Below, piece by piece: positions 31,524 to 40,250 of a stretch of 64,000 nt of DNA (its first letter is position 1; every line of letters starts with the position of its first letter). The notes below the pieces were generated by a model. That model worked only from the letters and a program-made list of their open reading frames with translations, ran no database searches and had not been told where the DNA came from. The translations under genes and the position numbers were made by a program. The stretch comes from Nocardia colli (GTDB lineage: Bacteria > Actinomycetota > Actinomycetes > Mycobacteriales > Mycobacteriaceae): positions 868,001 through 932,000 of the forward strand of contig NZ_VXLC01000001.1 in NCBI RefSeq assembly GCF_008704205.1, written 5' to 3'.

Positions 31524-32623
31524 CGGTGACCCCCCTGCACTCGACCCTGCACGATCTGCAGGACCTGGATCAGGCTGCCCGCGAGGTCTTGGATGTCGCG
31601 CAGATCCTGCAACCCGCCGTGTTGCGGATCGGTCAGCGCGCTGAGGTCGAGGTTGGTCGCGGTGGCGTAGACCGCGAAGCTCTTGCCGCGGAAGGTGGCG
31701 TCGACCTTGGGCCGGATCACCTTCAGCCGATCGAGCAGGATGCCGAGGTTGTCCCCGGTGTTGGCCAGCGCGTCCATCAGCTGATGGGTGTTGTCGAGCA
31801 GGCTGCCCAGCTGCTGGCCGGAGGTGTCGGCGTAGTCGCCGAGCGCGGCGCTGGTGGTCGACACCTTGGTCAGCAGATCGCCGATGGCCCGGTTGTTCTC
31901 GGCGATCGCGCCGATCATCTGCGGCAGCGTGTCGGCGACCTGGCCGAGCTCGCCGCGCCGGGCCTCGATGGTGTTGGCCAGCGCGCTGAACTCGTTCAGC
32001 ACGCCGTCGACCTTGGCGCTGTTGTCGTTCAAACTGCCGACCACGCCGGTCATTTCGGTGATCAGGTGGGACAGCTGGGGGCCGCGGCCGCCGACGATCG
32101 AGTCCAGCTCCGAGGTCAGCTTGCTGAGCGCGGCGACGCCACCGCCGTTGAACAGCATGGAGATCGAGATCAGCAGCTGCTCGACGGTCGCACCGGCCGA
32201 GGTCTTGTCCAGGCCGAGAGTGTCGCCGTCGTGCAGCGTCGCCGCGCCCGGCTCGGTCTTCGGCTTGGACACCGCGACGAACACGTCACCGAGCGGGGTG
32301 GCCTGGCGCAGCTCGGCGGTGCTGTCCTTGGGCAGCTCGATGTCCTTGCTGATGGTCAGGTCGACGACCGCCTGGAAGTTCTTGGTCTTGATGTTGGAGA
32401 CCACGCCGACATCCGAGCCGCCGATCTTCACCTTGGCCTGATCCGGCAGGTTCAGCGCGTTCTCGAAAACCGCGTGGATCGTGTAGGTTTCGCCGGAAAC
32501 GCCGGGCTTGGGCAGCGGCAGTTTCTCCACCGTGAGACCGCAGCCCGAGGTGATGCCGACACCGGCCACCGCCGCGACGGCGATCAGCGCGCGGCGTGCC
32601 TTGATCGTCATTCGGTACGTCAT
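31520..32623 (-). CDS. mceE: MceE, MCE-family lipoprotein (LprK-like)
   Basis: The 367-residue protein has a lipoprotein signal peptide with lipobox ITSGC (lipidated Cys28), then an MCE domain (YTIHAVFENALNLPDQAKVK, GSDVGVVSNI) and a helical C-terminal region. In mycobacterial mce operons the E position is normally the lipoprotein (LprK/LprN), so position and sequence agree. ATGA overlaps occur with both mceD upstream and mceF downstream. Anchored on the outer face of the plasma membrane as part of the Mce complex. Confidence 0.93.
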   Translation of the reverse strand: MTYRMTIKARRALIAVAAVAGVGITSGCGLTVEKLPLPKPGVSGETYTIHAVFENALNLPDQAKVKIGGSDVGVVSNIKTKNFQAVVDLTISKDIELPKDSTAELRQATPLGDVFVAVSKPKTEPGAATLHDGDTLGLDKTSAGATVEQLLISISMLFNGGGVAALSKLTSELDSIVGGRGPQLSHLITEMTGVVGSLNDNSAKVDGVLNEFSALANTIEARRGELGQVADTLPQMIGAIAENNRAIGDLLTKVSTTSAALGDYADTSGQQLGSLLDNTHQLMDALANTGDNLGILLDRLKVIRPKVDATFRGKSFAVYATATNLDLSALTDPQHGGLQDLRDIQDLAGSLIQVLQIVQGRVQGGHR

Positions 32624-33729
32624 TTCGTCAGTCCGAGCAGCGCCGCGGTCAGACCGTAGTCGGGCCCGAAGTCCTGCATGTTTCCGGTTCGGCAGCCGTC
32701 CGCCTTCATCTGGATCCGCTCGCAGAACAGGCCGATCAGTTCACCGCTCAGCGCGGTGCCGATCAGCGCGCTCAGCCGGACGTAGCCGTGCTCCCGGTTC
32801 ATGATCTTGTCGACGTTCTGGAAGACCATCGGTGCGACGTCGACGATTTCGGTGATGCCGTAGGCGTTGTCGCGCAGCTGCTGGGTGACGTTGGTCAGCC
32901 CGGCCAGGCTGCCCGCCAGCTGATCCTGATGCTGGGCGAGGGTGGTGCTGGTGTTGTTCAGGAAGTCGTTGATCTGATTCAGCGTCGCCTCCAGGCCGGG
33001 CGACTGATCGGCGAGCAGGCCGGTCATCTGGGTCATCCGGTTGCTGAAGTCACGCACCGACTGGTCGTTGTCGGCCAGCATCGTGGTCAGCTCGTTGAGC
33101 TTGACGATGATGTTGGAGACCGCGTCCTTGTTGTCCACGCCGACCTTCAGCGCGCCGGACAGCGCGTTGAGCGTGTCGCGCATCTTCTCGCCGTTGCCGT
33201 TCACCATCGGGTACAGCACCCGGCCGGACAGCGGGCCGATGCCCTCGCTGCCCGGTTCCGGCTTGAGCGCGGCGGCGAACTGATCGATGGTCTTGATCAT
33301 CGTGTCGAGTTCGACCGGCGTCTTGGTCTTGGCCAGCGGCAGGTGCGCGCCGTCGGCCAGGGTGTCGCCCCTGGTGTAGACGGGGGTGAGCTCGACGTGC
33401 CGGTCGGTCACGATGGACGGCGAGATGATCGCGGCCATCGCGTCTTTCGGGATCTTCACGTCGTTGTTGATCGACATGTGCACCTCGATGTAGGTGCTCT
33501 TCGGCACGATCTTGTCGACCTTGCCCACGTCGAGCCCGAGCACGGTGATCGGGTTGCCCTCGTAGATGCCGGCGATGTTCTCGAAGTCGGCGGTGATCTG
33601 CATCGTCCGGCCGAGCGCGTTGTTCACCGAGCTCGGCACCAGCGAGCAGCTGCCCACGGCGAGTGCCGCGGCGCTGACCACGAGCATTTTGGCGATGGTC
33701 CGTACCTTGACGGCCTTCGGGAAGGTCAT
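32620..33729 (-). CDS. mceD: MceD, MCE-family protein with lipobox-like N-terminus
   Basis: The 369-residue protein starts at ATG 33729, overlapping the mceC stop (ATGA). The 712-residue open frame through it is an artefact. It contains the MCE domain (MQITADFENIAGIYEGNPIT, VLGLDVGKVDKI) and a helical tail. The N-terminal region AAALAVGSCSLVPSS has a Cys28 in lipobox-like context (VGSC), at the same residue number as MceE. MceD in mycobacteria usually has a plain transmembrane anchor, so a second lipoprotein in one operon would be unusual. The start codon is well supported by overlap. Confidence 0.9.
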   Translation of the reverse strand: MTFPKAVKVRTIAKMLVVSAAALAVGSCSLVPSSVNNALGRTMQITADFENIAGIYEGNPITVLGLDVGKVDKIVPKSTYIEVHMSINNDVKIPKDAMAAIISPSIVTDRHVELTPVYTRGDTLADGAHLPLAKTKTPVELDTMIKTIDQFAAALKPEPGSEGIGPLSGRVLYPMVNGNGEKMRDTLNALSGALKVGVDNKDAVSNIIVKLNELTTMLADNDQSVRDFSNRMTQMTGLLADQSPGLEATLNQINDFLNNTSTTLAQHQDQLAGSLAGLTNVTQQLRDNAYGITEIVDVAPMVFQNVDKIMNREHGYVRLSALIGTALSGELIGLFCERIQMKADGCRTGNMQDFGPDYGLTAALLGLTK

Positions 33730-34727
33730 CCCTGGCACCCCTCTATGACTTGGGCGAAGCACAGCCAGTTGTCCGGGAAGATCCACGGCAGTCCGACGCT
33801 GCCGTACGGTCCGTTGCCGCCCCAGGAGTTGGCCAGGTAGCGCACGGTCGGCGGCATCAGCGACAGCAGCCGATCGAGGTTGTCCTTGTTCTTCTGCAGG
33901 CCCTCGGACATGATGTTGAGCTGCTCGATGGTCGGGCCGAGCTGGTTGTCGTTCTGCGCGCCGATCTCCTGCAGCTGCCTGGTCAGCGACGCGACGTTGT
34001 CGAGCAGCTGGCGCAGCAGGCCCTGGCGTTCCATCACCCGGTTGGCGATGGCCTCGCCCTGGGTGATCACCAGCAGCACGCTGTTGCGGTTGTCGCCGAG
34101 GATCTGGGTGACCCGGTTCAGGTCCTTGAGCAGGCTGTCCACCTCGGCCTTGCGGGTGTCCATCACCTTGGCCAGCGCGCCGACGCTGTCCAGCGCCTGC
34201 GCCATCAGCTGCGGGGAGTCGCCCATCTGCTGGTTGATCAGGTTCAGCGACTCGGACAGCTTCTTGGTGTCGAGCGCCTCGAACTTCGGCGTGCCCTCCT
34301 GCACCACGTCGGCCAGGTTGTACGGAACCGCGGTGTTGGACACCGGGATCCGGCCGCCCTTGAGGCCGGAGCCGTCGCCGGGGTCCAGATCGACGTAGCG
34401 GGCGCCGAGCAGCGTGGCCATCTTGATCGACGCGTGCGCGTCCGGGCCGAGCTTCACTCCGTTGTTGATGCTCAGCGTCAGCAGCACGTGGTCGCCCTCG
34501 AGCTTCGCGCCGTCCACCCGGCCGCTGGTCACGCCGGCCACGTTCACCCGGTCGCCGACCTTGATCCCGGCGGCCTGCACGAACTCGGCCTTGATGCTCT
34601 GCTCGCCGACGCCGATCAGTTTGACCAGGCCGGACGCGAGCAGCAGCACCACGATGAGCGCACCGCCGAGGATGCCGAGCCAGAAGTAGCGGTTGGCGGC
34701 GAATCTCGCCTTCAGCTTCGTCATCAT
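33726..34727 (-). CDS. mceC: MceC, MCE-family protein
   Basis: A protein of about 333 residues with an N-terminal membrane segment (YFWLGILGGALIVVLLLASG), an MCE domain (SIKAEFVQAAGIKVGDRVNV, GVTSGRVDG) and helical tail ending in CFAQVIEGCQG. ATG at 34727 overlaps the mceB stop (ATGA); a GTG at 34736 is an alternative start. Compared with mycobacterial MceC it lacks the long Pro-rich C-terminal extension. Structural subunit of the Mce lipid importer. Confidence 0.92.
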   Translation of the reverse strand: MMTKLKARFAANRYFWLGILGGALIVVLLLASGLVKLIGVGEQSIKAEFVQAAGIKVGDRVNVAGVTSGRVDGAKLEGDHVLLTLSINNGVKLGPDAHASIKMATLLGARYVDLDPGDGSGLKGGRIPVSNTAVPYNLADVVQEGTPKFEALDTKKLSESLNLINQQMGDSPQLMAQALDSVGALAKVMDTRKAEVDSLLKDLNRVTQILGDNRNSVLLVITQGEAIANRVMERQGLLRQLLDNVASLTRQLQEIGAQNDNQLGPTIEQLNIMSEGLQKNKDNLDRLLSLMPPTVRYLANSWGGNGPYGSVGLPWIFPDNWLCFAQVIEGCQG

Positions 34728-35767
34728 GGGCGGCACACCGCCGAGTGCGAAGTGCCACCGATCTGGGAGAACAGACCGCGGGGGAACAGCACGCCGTAGA
34801 GCGAGACGTCCAAGCCGCAGAGGTAGGCGTTGGCGTAACCGCCCTCCTCGGTGTGCCTGCCCGCCGCCGAGATGATGTTCGGCAGGTCGATCGCGGCCTG
34901 ATCCAGCTTCGCGCCGTTGGCGAGCAGCAGGGTCAGCGCGGCGCTGGTGGAGTTCTGGGCGGCCTGCAGCTTCGGCTGGATCTGACCGACCATGTCCACC
35001 AGCGAGCTGGTGGCGTTGGCGATCTGCACCGTCGAGGTCTGCAGCGACTGCCCCTGTTCGTACAACCCGCCGATCAAGGCCCGGGTCTGGGTCACCAGGG
35101 TCTCCAATTCATCACCTCGTCTGGCCAACCCCGCCATCACACCGGAGAGGTTGGAGATCACATCGGACAGGATCGCATCCCGGCGCTGGAAGTCGGTCGC
35201 CAGTTGCGCGGCCTGAACGATGAACGCGCTCAACGAGACTCCGTCACCCTGCAACGCCTGGATGAAGGTCTCGGACAGGCGGTTCACCTGTTCGGGCTGC
35301 AACGCCTGGAACAGCGGCTGAAAACCGTTGAGCAGGCCCGAGACGTCGAACGACGGTTCGGTCCGGTCCAGCGGGATCGACGCGTTGTTCTTCAGCTGCA
35401 CCGGGCCGGAGGACTTGCCCGGAGCCAGCGCGATATAACGCTGGCCGATCAGGTTCTGGTAGCGGACAAGGGCTTTGGTGTCGTCGAACAGGGTTTGATC
35501 CCGCTGCACGACGAACGTCACCTTGGCCACTTGCTTTTTCGACTTGGCGTCGCGGTCCAGCTCGATCTTCTCGATCTTGCCGACCCGTACGCCCGCCATC
35601 CGCACGTCGTCGCCCTCGTGCAGGCCGAGCACGTCGGAGAAGGTCGCCGAGTAGGTGTTGGTATCGCCGTTCACGATGCGCGCCAGCGTGTTCCACACGA
35701 CGACGGTCACCAGGATCGAAACGATCGCGAAGATACCGAACCCGATCAGCGGTTTACGAATGCTCAT
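34724..35767 (-). CDS. mceB: MceB, MCE-family protein
   Basis: A 347-residue MCE protein. It has a membrane anchor (LIGFGIFAIVSILVTVVVWN), then SATFSDVLGLHEGDDVRMAG and VRVGKIEKIELD as the MCE core. A long helical part and a Cys-containing C-terminus (NAYLCGLDVSLYG) follow, as seen in other MceB proteins. ATG at 35767 overlaps the mceA stop, and its stop overlaps mceC. Part of the six-subunit Mce assembly that carries lipid across the periplasm. Confidence 0.92.
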   Translation of the reverse strand: MSIRKPLIGFGIFAIVSILVTVVVWNTLARIVNGDTNTYSATFSDVLGLHEGDDVRMAGVRVGKIEKIELDRDAKSKKQVAKVTFVVQRDQTLFDDTKALVRYQNLIGQRYIALAPGKSSGPVQLKNNASIPLDRTEPSFDVSGLLNGFQPLFQALQPEQVNRLSETFIQALQGDGVSLSAFIVQAAQLATDFQRRDAILSDVISNLSGVMAGLARRGDELETLVTQTRALIGGLYEQGQSLQTSTVQIANATSSLVDMVGQIQPKLQAAQNSTSAALTLLLANGAKLDQAAIDLPNIISAAGRHTEEGGYANAYLCGLDVSLYGVLFPRGLFSQIGGTSHSAVCRP

Positions 35768-37254
35768 CGGCTGACCCGGTTTTCGGCCACGTGCATGGTC
35801 CCGCCCTTCAAAATCGAGCTCAGCAGCAGATATTCGGCTGTGGTCGGCTGGCGGCCGAGCAGCTTCGCGATCGCCGCGTCACCCTTGTAGGAGATCTCGC
35901 CCGCGGCGGGAGTGCCCGCCGGTGCGGCGGCCGGAGCCGCCGGTGCCGGAGCGGGCGCCGGGGCCGGCGGTTGACCGAGGCCGGGCAGCATCGGGAACAG
36001 ACCCTCGAGCGGGGTGCCCGCGAACGGGCGGGGCGCGCTGGGCACGAGGGCGTCGGCGGGCCGCGAGTCCGGGGTGGTGACGCCGGGGATCAGCGGCAGG
36101 CCGGGCATCGGCACCACCGGCGGCAGACCGGCCGCCGACTCGAGCGCGCGCGGCTTCAGGTTGTCCGGCAGCGGCGGCAGCTCGTTCACCGCGGGGGCGG
36201 TGGCACAGCTGGGTCCGGCCAGGTCGTCGTAGCGCGGGCAGTCGGCCACCGTGTACGGCTTGTACGGGGTGAGCGTGATGCCCGCGTCCCAGCGCTGCTG
36301 TTGCTGCGGGCCCCAGGTGAAGGTGGAGTCCATCTTCCGGGTCATCTCGCTGAGGTTCAGGATCGTCCGGGTGATCGCGCTCGGATCCGCGGCCACAGCG
36401 CCGAACATGTCGCTGGTGCCCGTGGTGACCTGCTTGCCCACATCACCGTTGCGGGCGAACAGATCGTTCACCGTGTCGACCGTGCTGCCCGCCCCGGTGA
36501 TCAGCGCGACCAGCTCGCTGCGCCGGTCGGCGATGGTGCGCGCGGTCTGCACCGAGGTGCCGAGCACGTCGAGCAGCTCCGGCGAGGACTCGTTCAACGC
36601 GTGGAACGAGGTGGAGAAATCACCCAGCATCACACCGAGATTCGGGATCGAGTCGTCGACCGACTGCAACCAGCGGTCGAGCCGCTCGATGGTCGAGCCG
36701 GGCATCCGGCCGCTGCCGTCGAGCGCCTGGGACAGCGTGCCGAGCACCCGGCCGAACTGCATCGGATCGATCCGGTCCAGGATGTTGCGCACCGTGGTGA
36801 GCGTGTCCTGCAGCGCGAGCGTGCCCTTGCTGCGGTCTTCCTCGATGATCGAGCCCTCGTGCAGGTACTGGTCCGCGGGGCCGTTGAAGACCAGCTCGAC
36901 CGAGGTGACGGCGAACAGGTTGCTCGGCACCACCCGGGCGGTGACGTTGGCCGGCACGCCCTTGGCGAACTCCGGCTTCACCTCGATCTGCACCTTCTGC
37001 AGCTCGCCCTTGGCCGCGACCTCGACCTCCTTGACCGCGCCGACCAGCACGCCGCGGAACTTGACGTCGGCCTGCGAGGGCAGCCCGTCACCGGTGGTGG
37101 TCAAGTTGGCAGTGACGTTCACCTTCTCGACGAAGTAGCCCTTGTAGCGCAGGGTCAGGAAGCCGAGCACGAGCGCGAGCACGATCAGGCCGGCCAGACC
37201 GGCCACGATCAACTGACGCATCGTGGGCCCGCGCCCACTGGGATCGATGATCAT
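35764..37254 (-). CDS. mceA: MceA, MCE-family protein with Pro/Ala-rich tail
   Basis: The 496-residue protein has a membrane anchor (LIVAGLAGLIVLALVLGFLT), the MCE domain (VNVTANLTTTGDGLPSQADV, then KFRGVLVGAVKEVEV) and a helical region. A long Pro/Ala segment (about 380-450) ends in a compact C-terminal motif, TTAEYLLLSSILKGG. ATG at 37254 is followed by another in-frame ATG at 37221, closer to the membrane segment, so the true start could be the later one. It follows yrbEB by six bases. First Mce subunit of the operon. Confidence 0.92.
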   Translation of the reverse strand: MIIDPSGRGPTMRQLIVAGLAGLIVLALVLGFLTLRYKGYFVEKVNVTANLTTTGDGLPSQADVKFRGVLVGAVKEVEVAAKGELQKVQIEVKPEFAKGVPANVTARVVPSNLFAVTSVELVFNGPADQYLHEGSIIEEDRSKGTLALQDTLTTVRNILDRIDPMQFGRVLGTLSQALDGSGRMPGSTIERLDRWLQSVDDSIPNLGVMLGDFSTSFHALNESSPELLDVLGTSVQTARTIADRRSELVALITGAGSTVDTVNDLFARNGDVGKQVTTGTSDMFGAVAADPSAITRTILNLSEMTRKMDSTFTWGPQQQQRWDAGITLTPYKPYTVADCPRYDDLAGPSCATAPAVNELPPLPDNLKPRALESAAGLPPVVPMPGLPLIPGVTTPDSRPADALVPSAPRPFAGTPLEGLFPMLPGLGQPPAPAPAPAPAAPAAAPAGTPAAGEISYKGDAAIAKLLGRQPTTAEYLLLSSILKGGTMHVAENRVSR

Positions 37255-37260
37255 CTGGTG

Positions 37261-38124
37261 CTACCCCGAGATCCGGATGCCGGGGTTGATGCCCCAGATC
37301 GCCAATGTCATGAACAGGTTCGCGAAAACAACTGCGATGATGCACACCTTGATCGCGCGGCCGGCCGCGACGCCGACGCCCTCGGGTCCACCGGAGGCGA
37401 AGAAGCCGTAGTAGCACTGGATGAACGTGGTGATCGCGACGAACAGGATCGCCTTGAGCAGCGAGTAGATCACGTCCGTCGGCACCAGGAATTGGTAGAA
37501 GTAGTGCTGGTAGGTGCCGCTCGCGGTGCCGCCGATCAGCTGCACGGTCAGCGAGCAGGAGATGTAGGCCATGGCCAGGCCGAGGCAGTACAGCGGGATG
37601 ATGGCGACCATCGCCGCGAACATCCGGGTGCTGATCAGGTAGGGCAGCGGCCGGATCGCGATGGACTCCAGCGCGTCGATCTCCTCGGAGATGCGCATGG
37701 CGCCCAGTTGCGCGGTGAACCGGCAGCCCGCCTGCGCGGCGAACGCGATCGTGGCGAGCAGCGGGCCGAGCTCACGCGTGGTGGCGAAGGCGGAGATGGC
37801 GCCGGTGATCGGGCTGAGCCCGAGCAGGTTCAGCGAGTTGTAGCCCTGGATGCCGACGGTCATGCCGCCGAACGCGCTGAGGATGACCACCACGCCGATG
37901 GTGCCGCCGCCGACGACCAGGTTCCCGTTGCCCCAACTCACGTCGGAGAGCAGCCGCCACACTTCCTTGGGATAGTGCTTGAGCGCCAGCGGAATCGAGC
38001 CGATCGAGCGCAGCAGGAAGAAGACCTGATGGCCCAGCCGGGCGAGCAGATCGATCGGCGCGTTCGCGGTTTTGCGAAGCTGCTGGAACGGCCGCAGCAG
38101 CGGGGGAACATATGTCGACGACAC
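37261..38124 (-). CDS. yrbEB: YrbEB, MlaE-type ABC permease of the Mce system
   Basis: A 287-residue MlaE/YrbE permease with five to six membrane segments and the conserved cytoplasmic coupling region ISEEIDALESIAIRPLPYLI, containing the EExDAL signature. Its GTG start follows the yrbEA stop without a gap. It is predicted to dimerise with YrbEA and to receive energy from an MceG (MlaF-type) ATPase encoded elsewhere; none is in this window. The two permeases have similar but not identical helices, as in mycobacterial mce operons. Confidence 0.93.
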   Translation of the reverse strand: MSSTYVPPLLRPFQQLRKTANAPIDLLARLGHQVFFLLRSIGSIPLALKHYPKEVWRLLSDVSWGNGNLVVGGGTIGVVVILSAFGGMTVGIQGYNSLNLLGLSPITGAISAFATTRELGPLLATIAFAAQAGCRFTAQLGAMRISEEIDALESIAIRPLPYLISTRMFAAMVAIIPLYCLGLAMAYISCSLTVQLIGGTASGTYQHYFYQFLVPTDVIYSLLKAILFVAITTFIQCYYGFFASGGPEGVGVAAGRAIKVCIIAVVFANLFMTLAIWGINPGIRISG

Positions 38125-38979
38125 TCAGACCACCTGTGACGGGAACAGTGCGTTGTACACCTGGGTGATGACGAGATTCACGCCGAACAACATGATGGCG
38201 GAACTCACCACCGCGGAATTCACCGCGTTGGCCACGCCGCCGGGACCACCGCGCGCGTTCAATCCGTTGTCGCAGGCGATGATTGCGGCGAGCAGCCCGA
38301 AAATCAGCGATTTGACCAGTGCGACAAAGAGATCGGTAGTTACCGCGAACGACGAGAACGTGCCGATGTAGGAACCCGGCGTACCGTTCTGCGCGAAAAT
38401 GTTGAAGATGTAACCAGTCAAGAAGCCGACAAAAACGACGAAGCCGCAGAGCAGCACACTGACCAGCATCGCCGCGCCGAGCCGGGGGGCGACCAGCCGG
38501 CGCATCGGGTCGACGCCCATCACCTTCATGGCGTCGATCTCTTCCCGGATGGTGCGCGAGCCGAGGTCGGCGCACACCGCGGAGCCGACCGCGCCGGCGA
38601 TCATCAGCGAGGTGACGAGGGGAGCGCCCTGCTGGATGATGCCGAGGCCGTTGGCCGCGCCGATGAACGAGGTCGCGCCGACCTGGCCTGCGATCGAGCC
38701 GACCTGGATGGAGACGATGACGCCGATCGGGACGGCGACCAGCAGCGTGGGCGCGGCGGAGACGCTGGCCATGAACGCGCACTGGCGGACGAACTCGTTG
38801 AACGGGAAGCGGCGGCGGAAGATCGCGATGAACAACTCGGCGACCGCGGCGATCCCCATGGTGATCTGTCGGCCGAAGGTCTCCAGCGAAGCCTTCGGAT
38901 GGTCGGCCCAGTAACCCTTGGTCCAATCGACCGCATCACTCATCCGTGATCCTGTTGGAGGACTCTTGGTCGACTGCAC
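38125..38979 (-). CDS. yrbEA: YrbEA, MlaE-type ABC permease of the Mce system
   Basis: A 284-residue MlaE-type permease with the coupling motif REEIDAMKVMGVDPMRRLV and five or more membrane segments. It is the first gene of the mce operon. GTG at 38979 has GAGAGG nine bases upstream; ATG at 38943 (AGGA upstream) is a plausible shorter start giving SDAVDWTKGYW at the N-terminus. A 16-bp palindrome lies 58 bases before the GTG. It is expected to pair with YrbEB in the inner membrane. Confidence 0.93.
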   Translation of the reverse strand: MQSTKSPPTGSRMSDAVDWTKGYWADHPKASLETFGRQITMGIAAVAELFIAIFRRRFPFNEFVRQCAFMASVSAAPTLLVAVPIGVIVSIQVGSIAGQVGATSFIGAANGLGIIQQGAPLVTSLMIAGAVGSAVCADLGSRTIREEIDAMKVMGVDPMRRLVAPRLGAAMLVSVLLCGFVVFVGFLTGYIFNIFAQNGTPGSYIGTFSSFAVTTDLFVALVKSLIFGLLAAIIACDNGLNARGGPGGVANAVNSAVVSSAIMLFGVNLVITQVYNALFPSQVV

Positions 38980-39504
38980 TGGCTAACCCCTCTCGACGCC
39001 GGTTGGCTGCCCCGACGACTTGTTTGCTTGACGCACCTTACTACGTAGTAAGCCAGAACACACCACCCTCCTGTGATTGCAGTCATAGACGACGGTCACT
39101 GTGTCCTAAACGCTATGGCGGCGGCCACTGGCATTGGGTCCGCGCCCAAAACGGAGGGCGGTTTCTCTGGAACAAGTTACAGGTCAGCACGATGAATCGG
39201 CCGCCCAGACATGATCATCACACTAATTTATTCGGAAAGAGTTCATTCAAAATCGCATTTGTTTCCGGAACCGAACAGAACGGGCTGTACTACTGTTCGA
39301 GGACAAACTAGAAACGGGCGACTGCGGTTTTCATAGCCTGTTGCTATTATTACAAATAAGAGACGAATTCGTCCTTATGTCTAAAATGGGGTTAAGGCTC
39401 GCCCGCCGTGGACACCCCGCAGTAGATGACGCGCCCGGGCCCGAATACTGACACGATGGGTGCGACAGATTGATATCGTGCGGGCTTCCGACGTCTGGAG
39501 GGAC
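38980..39504. other. Divergent intergenic region of about 525 bases, partly AT-rich
   Basis: It separates the mce operon from the S1 protease gene. Its 39190-39400 part is clearly less GC-rich than the neighbours. It contains the 16-bp palindrome at 39037-39052 and a second 12-bp palindrome GACGAATTCGTC at 39362-39373. TAAAAT at about 39383 could be a -10 for the protease. A 39-codon open frame at 39192 has only a weak AGGT site. No credible gene seen. Confidence 0.6.
39037..39052 (-). promoter_or_regulatory. 16-bp palindrome upstream of the mce operon, candidate operator
   Basis: CTTACTACGTAGTAAG is perfectly self-complementary and lies 58 bases before the yrbEA GTG, where the core promoter is expected. 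It does not match the KstR consensus core AACnnGTT. It would suit a TetR- or GntR-type regulator. No regulator gene adjoins the operon, so the factor must be encoded elsewhere. Confidence 0.6.
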
Positions 39505-40179
39505 ATGTTCAGCAAACTCGCCAAGGTGGCCACCGCCGCCTTCGCCGTAGCCCTCGGTGCGGCGCTACTCGGGACGGGCGCGGGGGCCGCTCAGGCCGAT
39601 CCCGGCCCGCCGGTTCTGGGCGGCGGTTCCGGCATCATCATCGACAACCAATTCGAGTGCACCGTCACCACGGTCGGCCACGACAACGCGGGCCGGCTCG
39701 TCGGCCTGACCGCAGGCCACTGCGGCGATCCCGGCGCCGAGGTTTTCGCTGAGTCCAACCGCGGCGCCGGCGTGATCGGCCGGTTTGTCTACTCCAACCA
39801 CGATCTGGACTACGCGGTCATCCAGTTCGAGCCGGGCAAGATCATCCCGGTGAACCGGGTCGGCAACGTCACGATCACCGGGCTCGGCGCTCCCGCCGCG
39901 TTCCCGAACATCGTCTGCAAGGAAGGCCGGACCACCGGCAACACCTGCGGCATCAGCTGGGGCGACGTCTTCGGGTCGAACATGGAGACCTGGAGCCAGA
40001 TGTGCGTCGTCGAGGGCGATTCCGGCGCGCCGGTCGTCATCGGCACCACCCTGGTCGGCATGGTGAACGCCTATCTCGCCATGGCCTGCTTCGGCCCCGA
40101 GGTCGGCACCAACATGAGCACGATCATGGACGACATCAACGCCCGCGGCGGCGTCGGTGCGGGCTACCTGCCTATCTAA
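39505..40179 (+). CDS. Secreted S1-family (trypsin-like) peptidase
   Basis: A 224-residue protein with a signal peptide ending in GAGAAQADPG and a chymotrypsin fold. The catalytic triad is visible: His in LVGLTAGHCGD (about 74), Asp in SNHDLDYAVIQF (about 110) and Ser in VVEGDSGAPVV (about 174). Four or more Cys suggest disulfides. ATG at 39505 has GGAGGG five bases upstream; the longer start at 39460 is rejected. It should cleave proteins outside the cell. It is followed by a strong terminator and diverges from the mce operon. Confidence 0.88.
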   Translation: MFSKLAKVATAAFAVALGAALLGTGAGAAQADPGPPVLGGGSGIIIDNQFECTVTTVGHDNAGRLVGLTAGHCGDPGAEVFAESNRGAGVIGRFVYSNHDLDYAVIQFEPGKIIPVNRVGNVTITGLGAPAAFPNIVCKEGRTTGNTCGISWGDVFGSNMETWSQMCVVEGDSGAPVVIGTTLVGMVNAYLAMACFGPEVGTNMSTIMDDINARGGVGAGYLPI

Positions 40180-40202
40180 CCCGTCTCACCAGACACCCGA
40201 AG

Positions 40203-40243
40203 TGAGCGGGCGCAACCGGATCCGAACCGGTTGCGCCCGCTCA
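40203..40243. terminator. Very strong bidirectional terminator
   Basis: TGAGCGGGCGCAACCGG (40203-40219) and CCGGTTGCGCCCGCTCA (40227-40243) form a perfect 17-bp stem with a seven-base loop, followed by TTTCTCGTT. It lies between the protease stop and the convergent MFS stop. Confidence 0.92.
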
Positions 40244-40250
40244 TTTCTCG

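Noticed and set aside
32620..34758. 712-codon minus-strand frame spanning mceC and mceD
   Set aside because: Only the last 369 codons are MceD; the rest is the mceC region in the wrong frame. The ATGA overlap at 33726-33729 fixes the MceD start.
30582..37138. Several long plus-strand open frames opposite the mce operon
   Set aside because: They mirror the Mce genes, are rich in Arg, Val and His, and lack recognisable domains or start signals.
39192..39311. 39-codon plus-strand frame in the mce-protease intergenic region
   Set aside because: Weak AGGT ribosome binding site, AT-rich and with no recognisable features; probably chance in AT-richer DNA.
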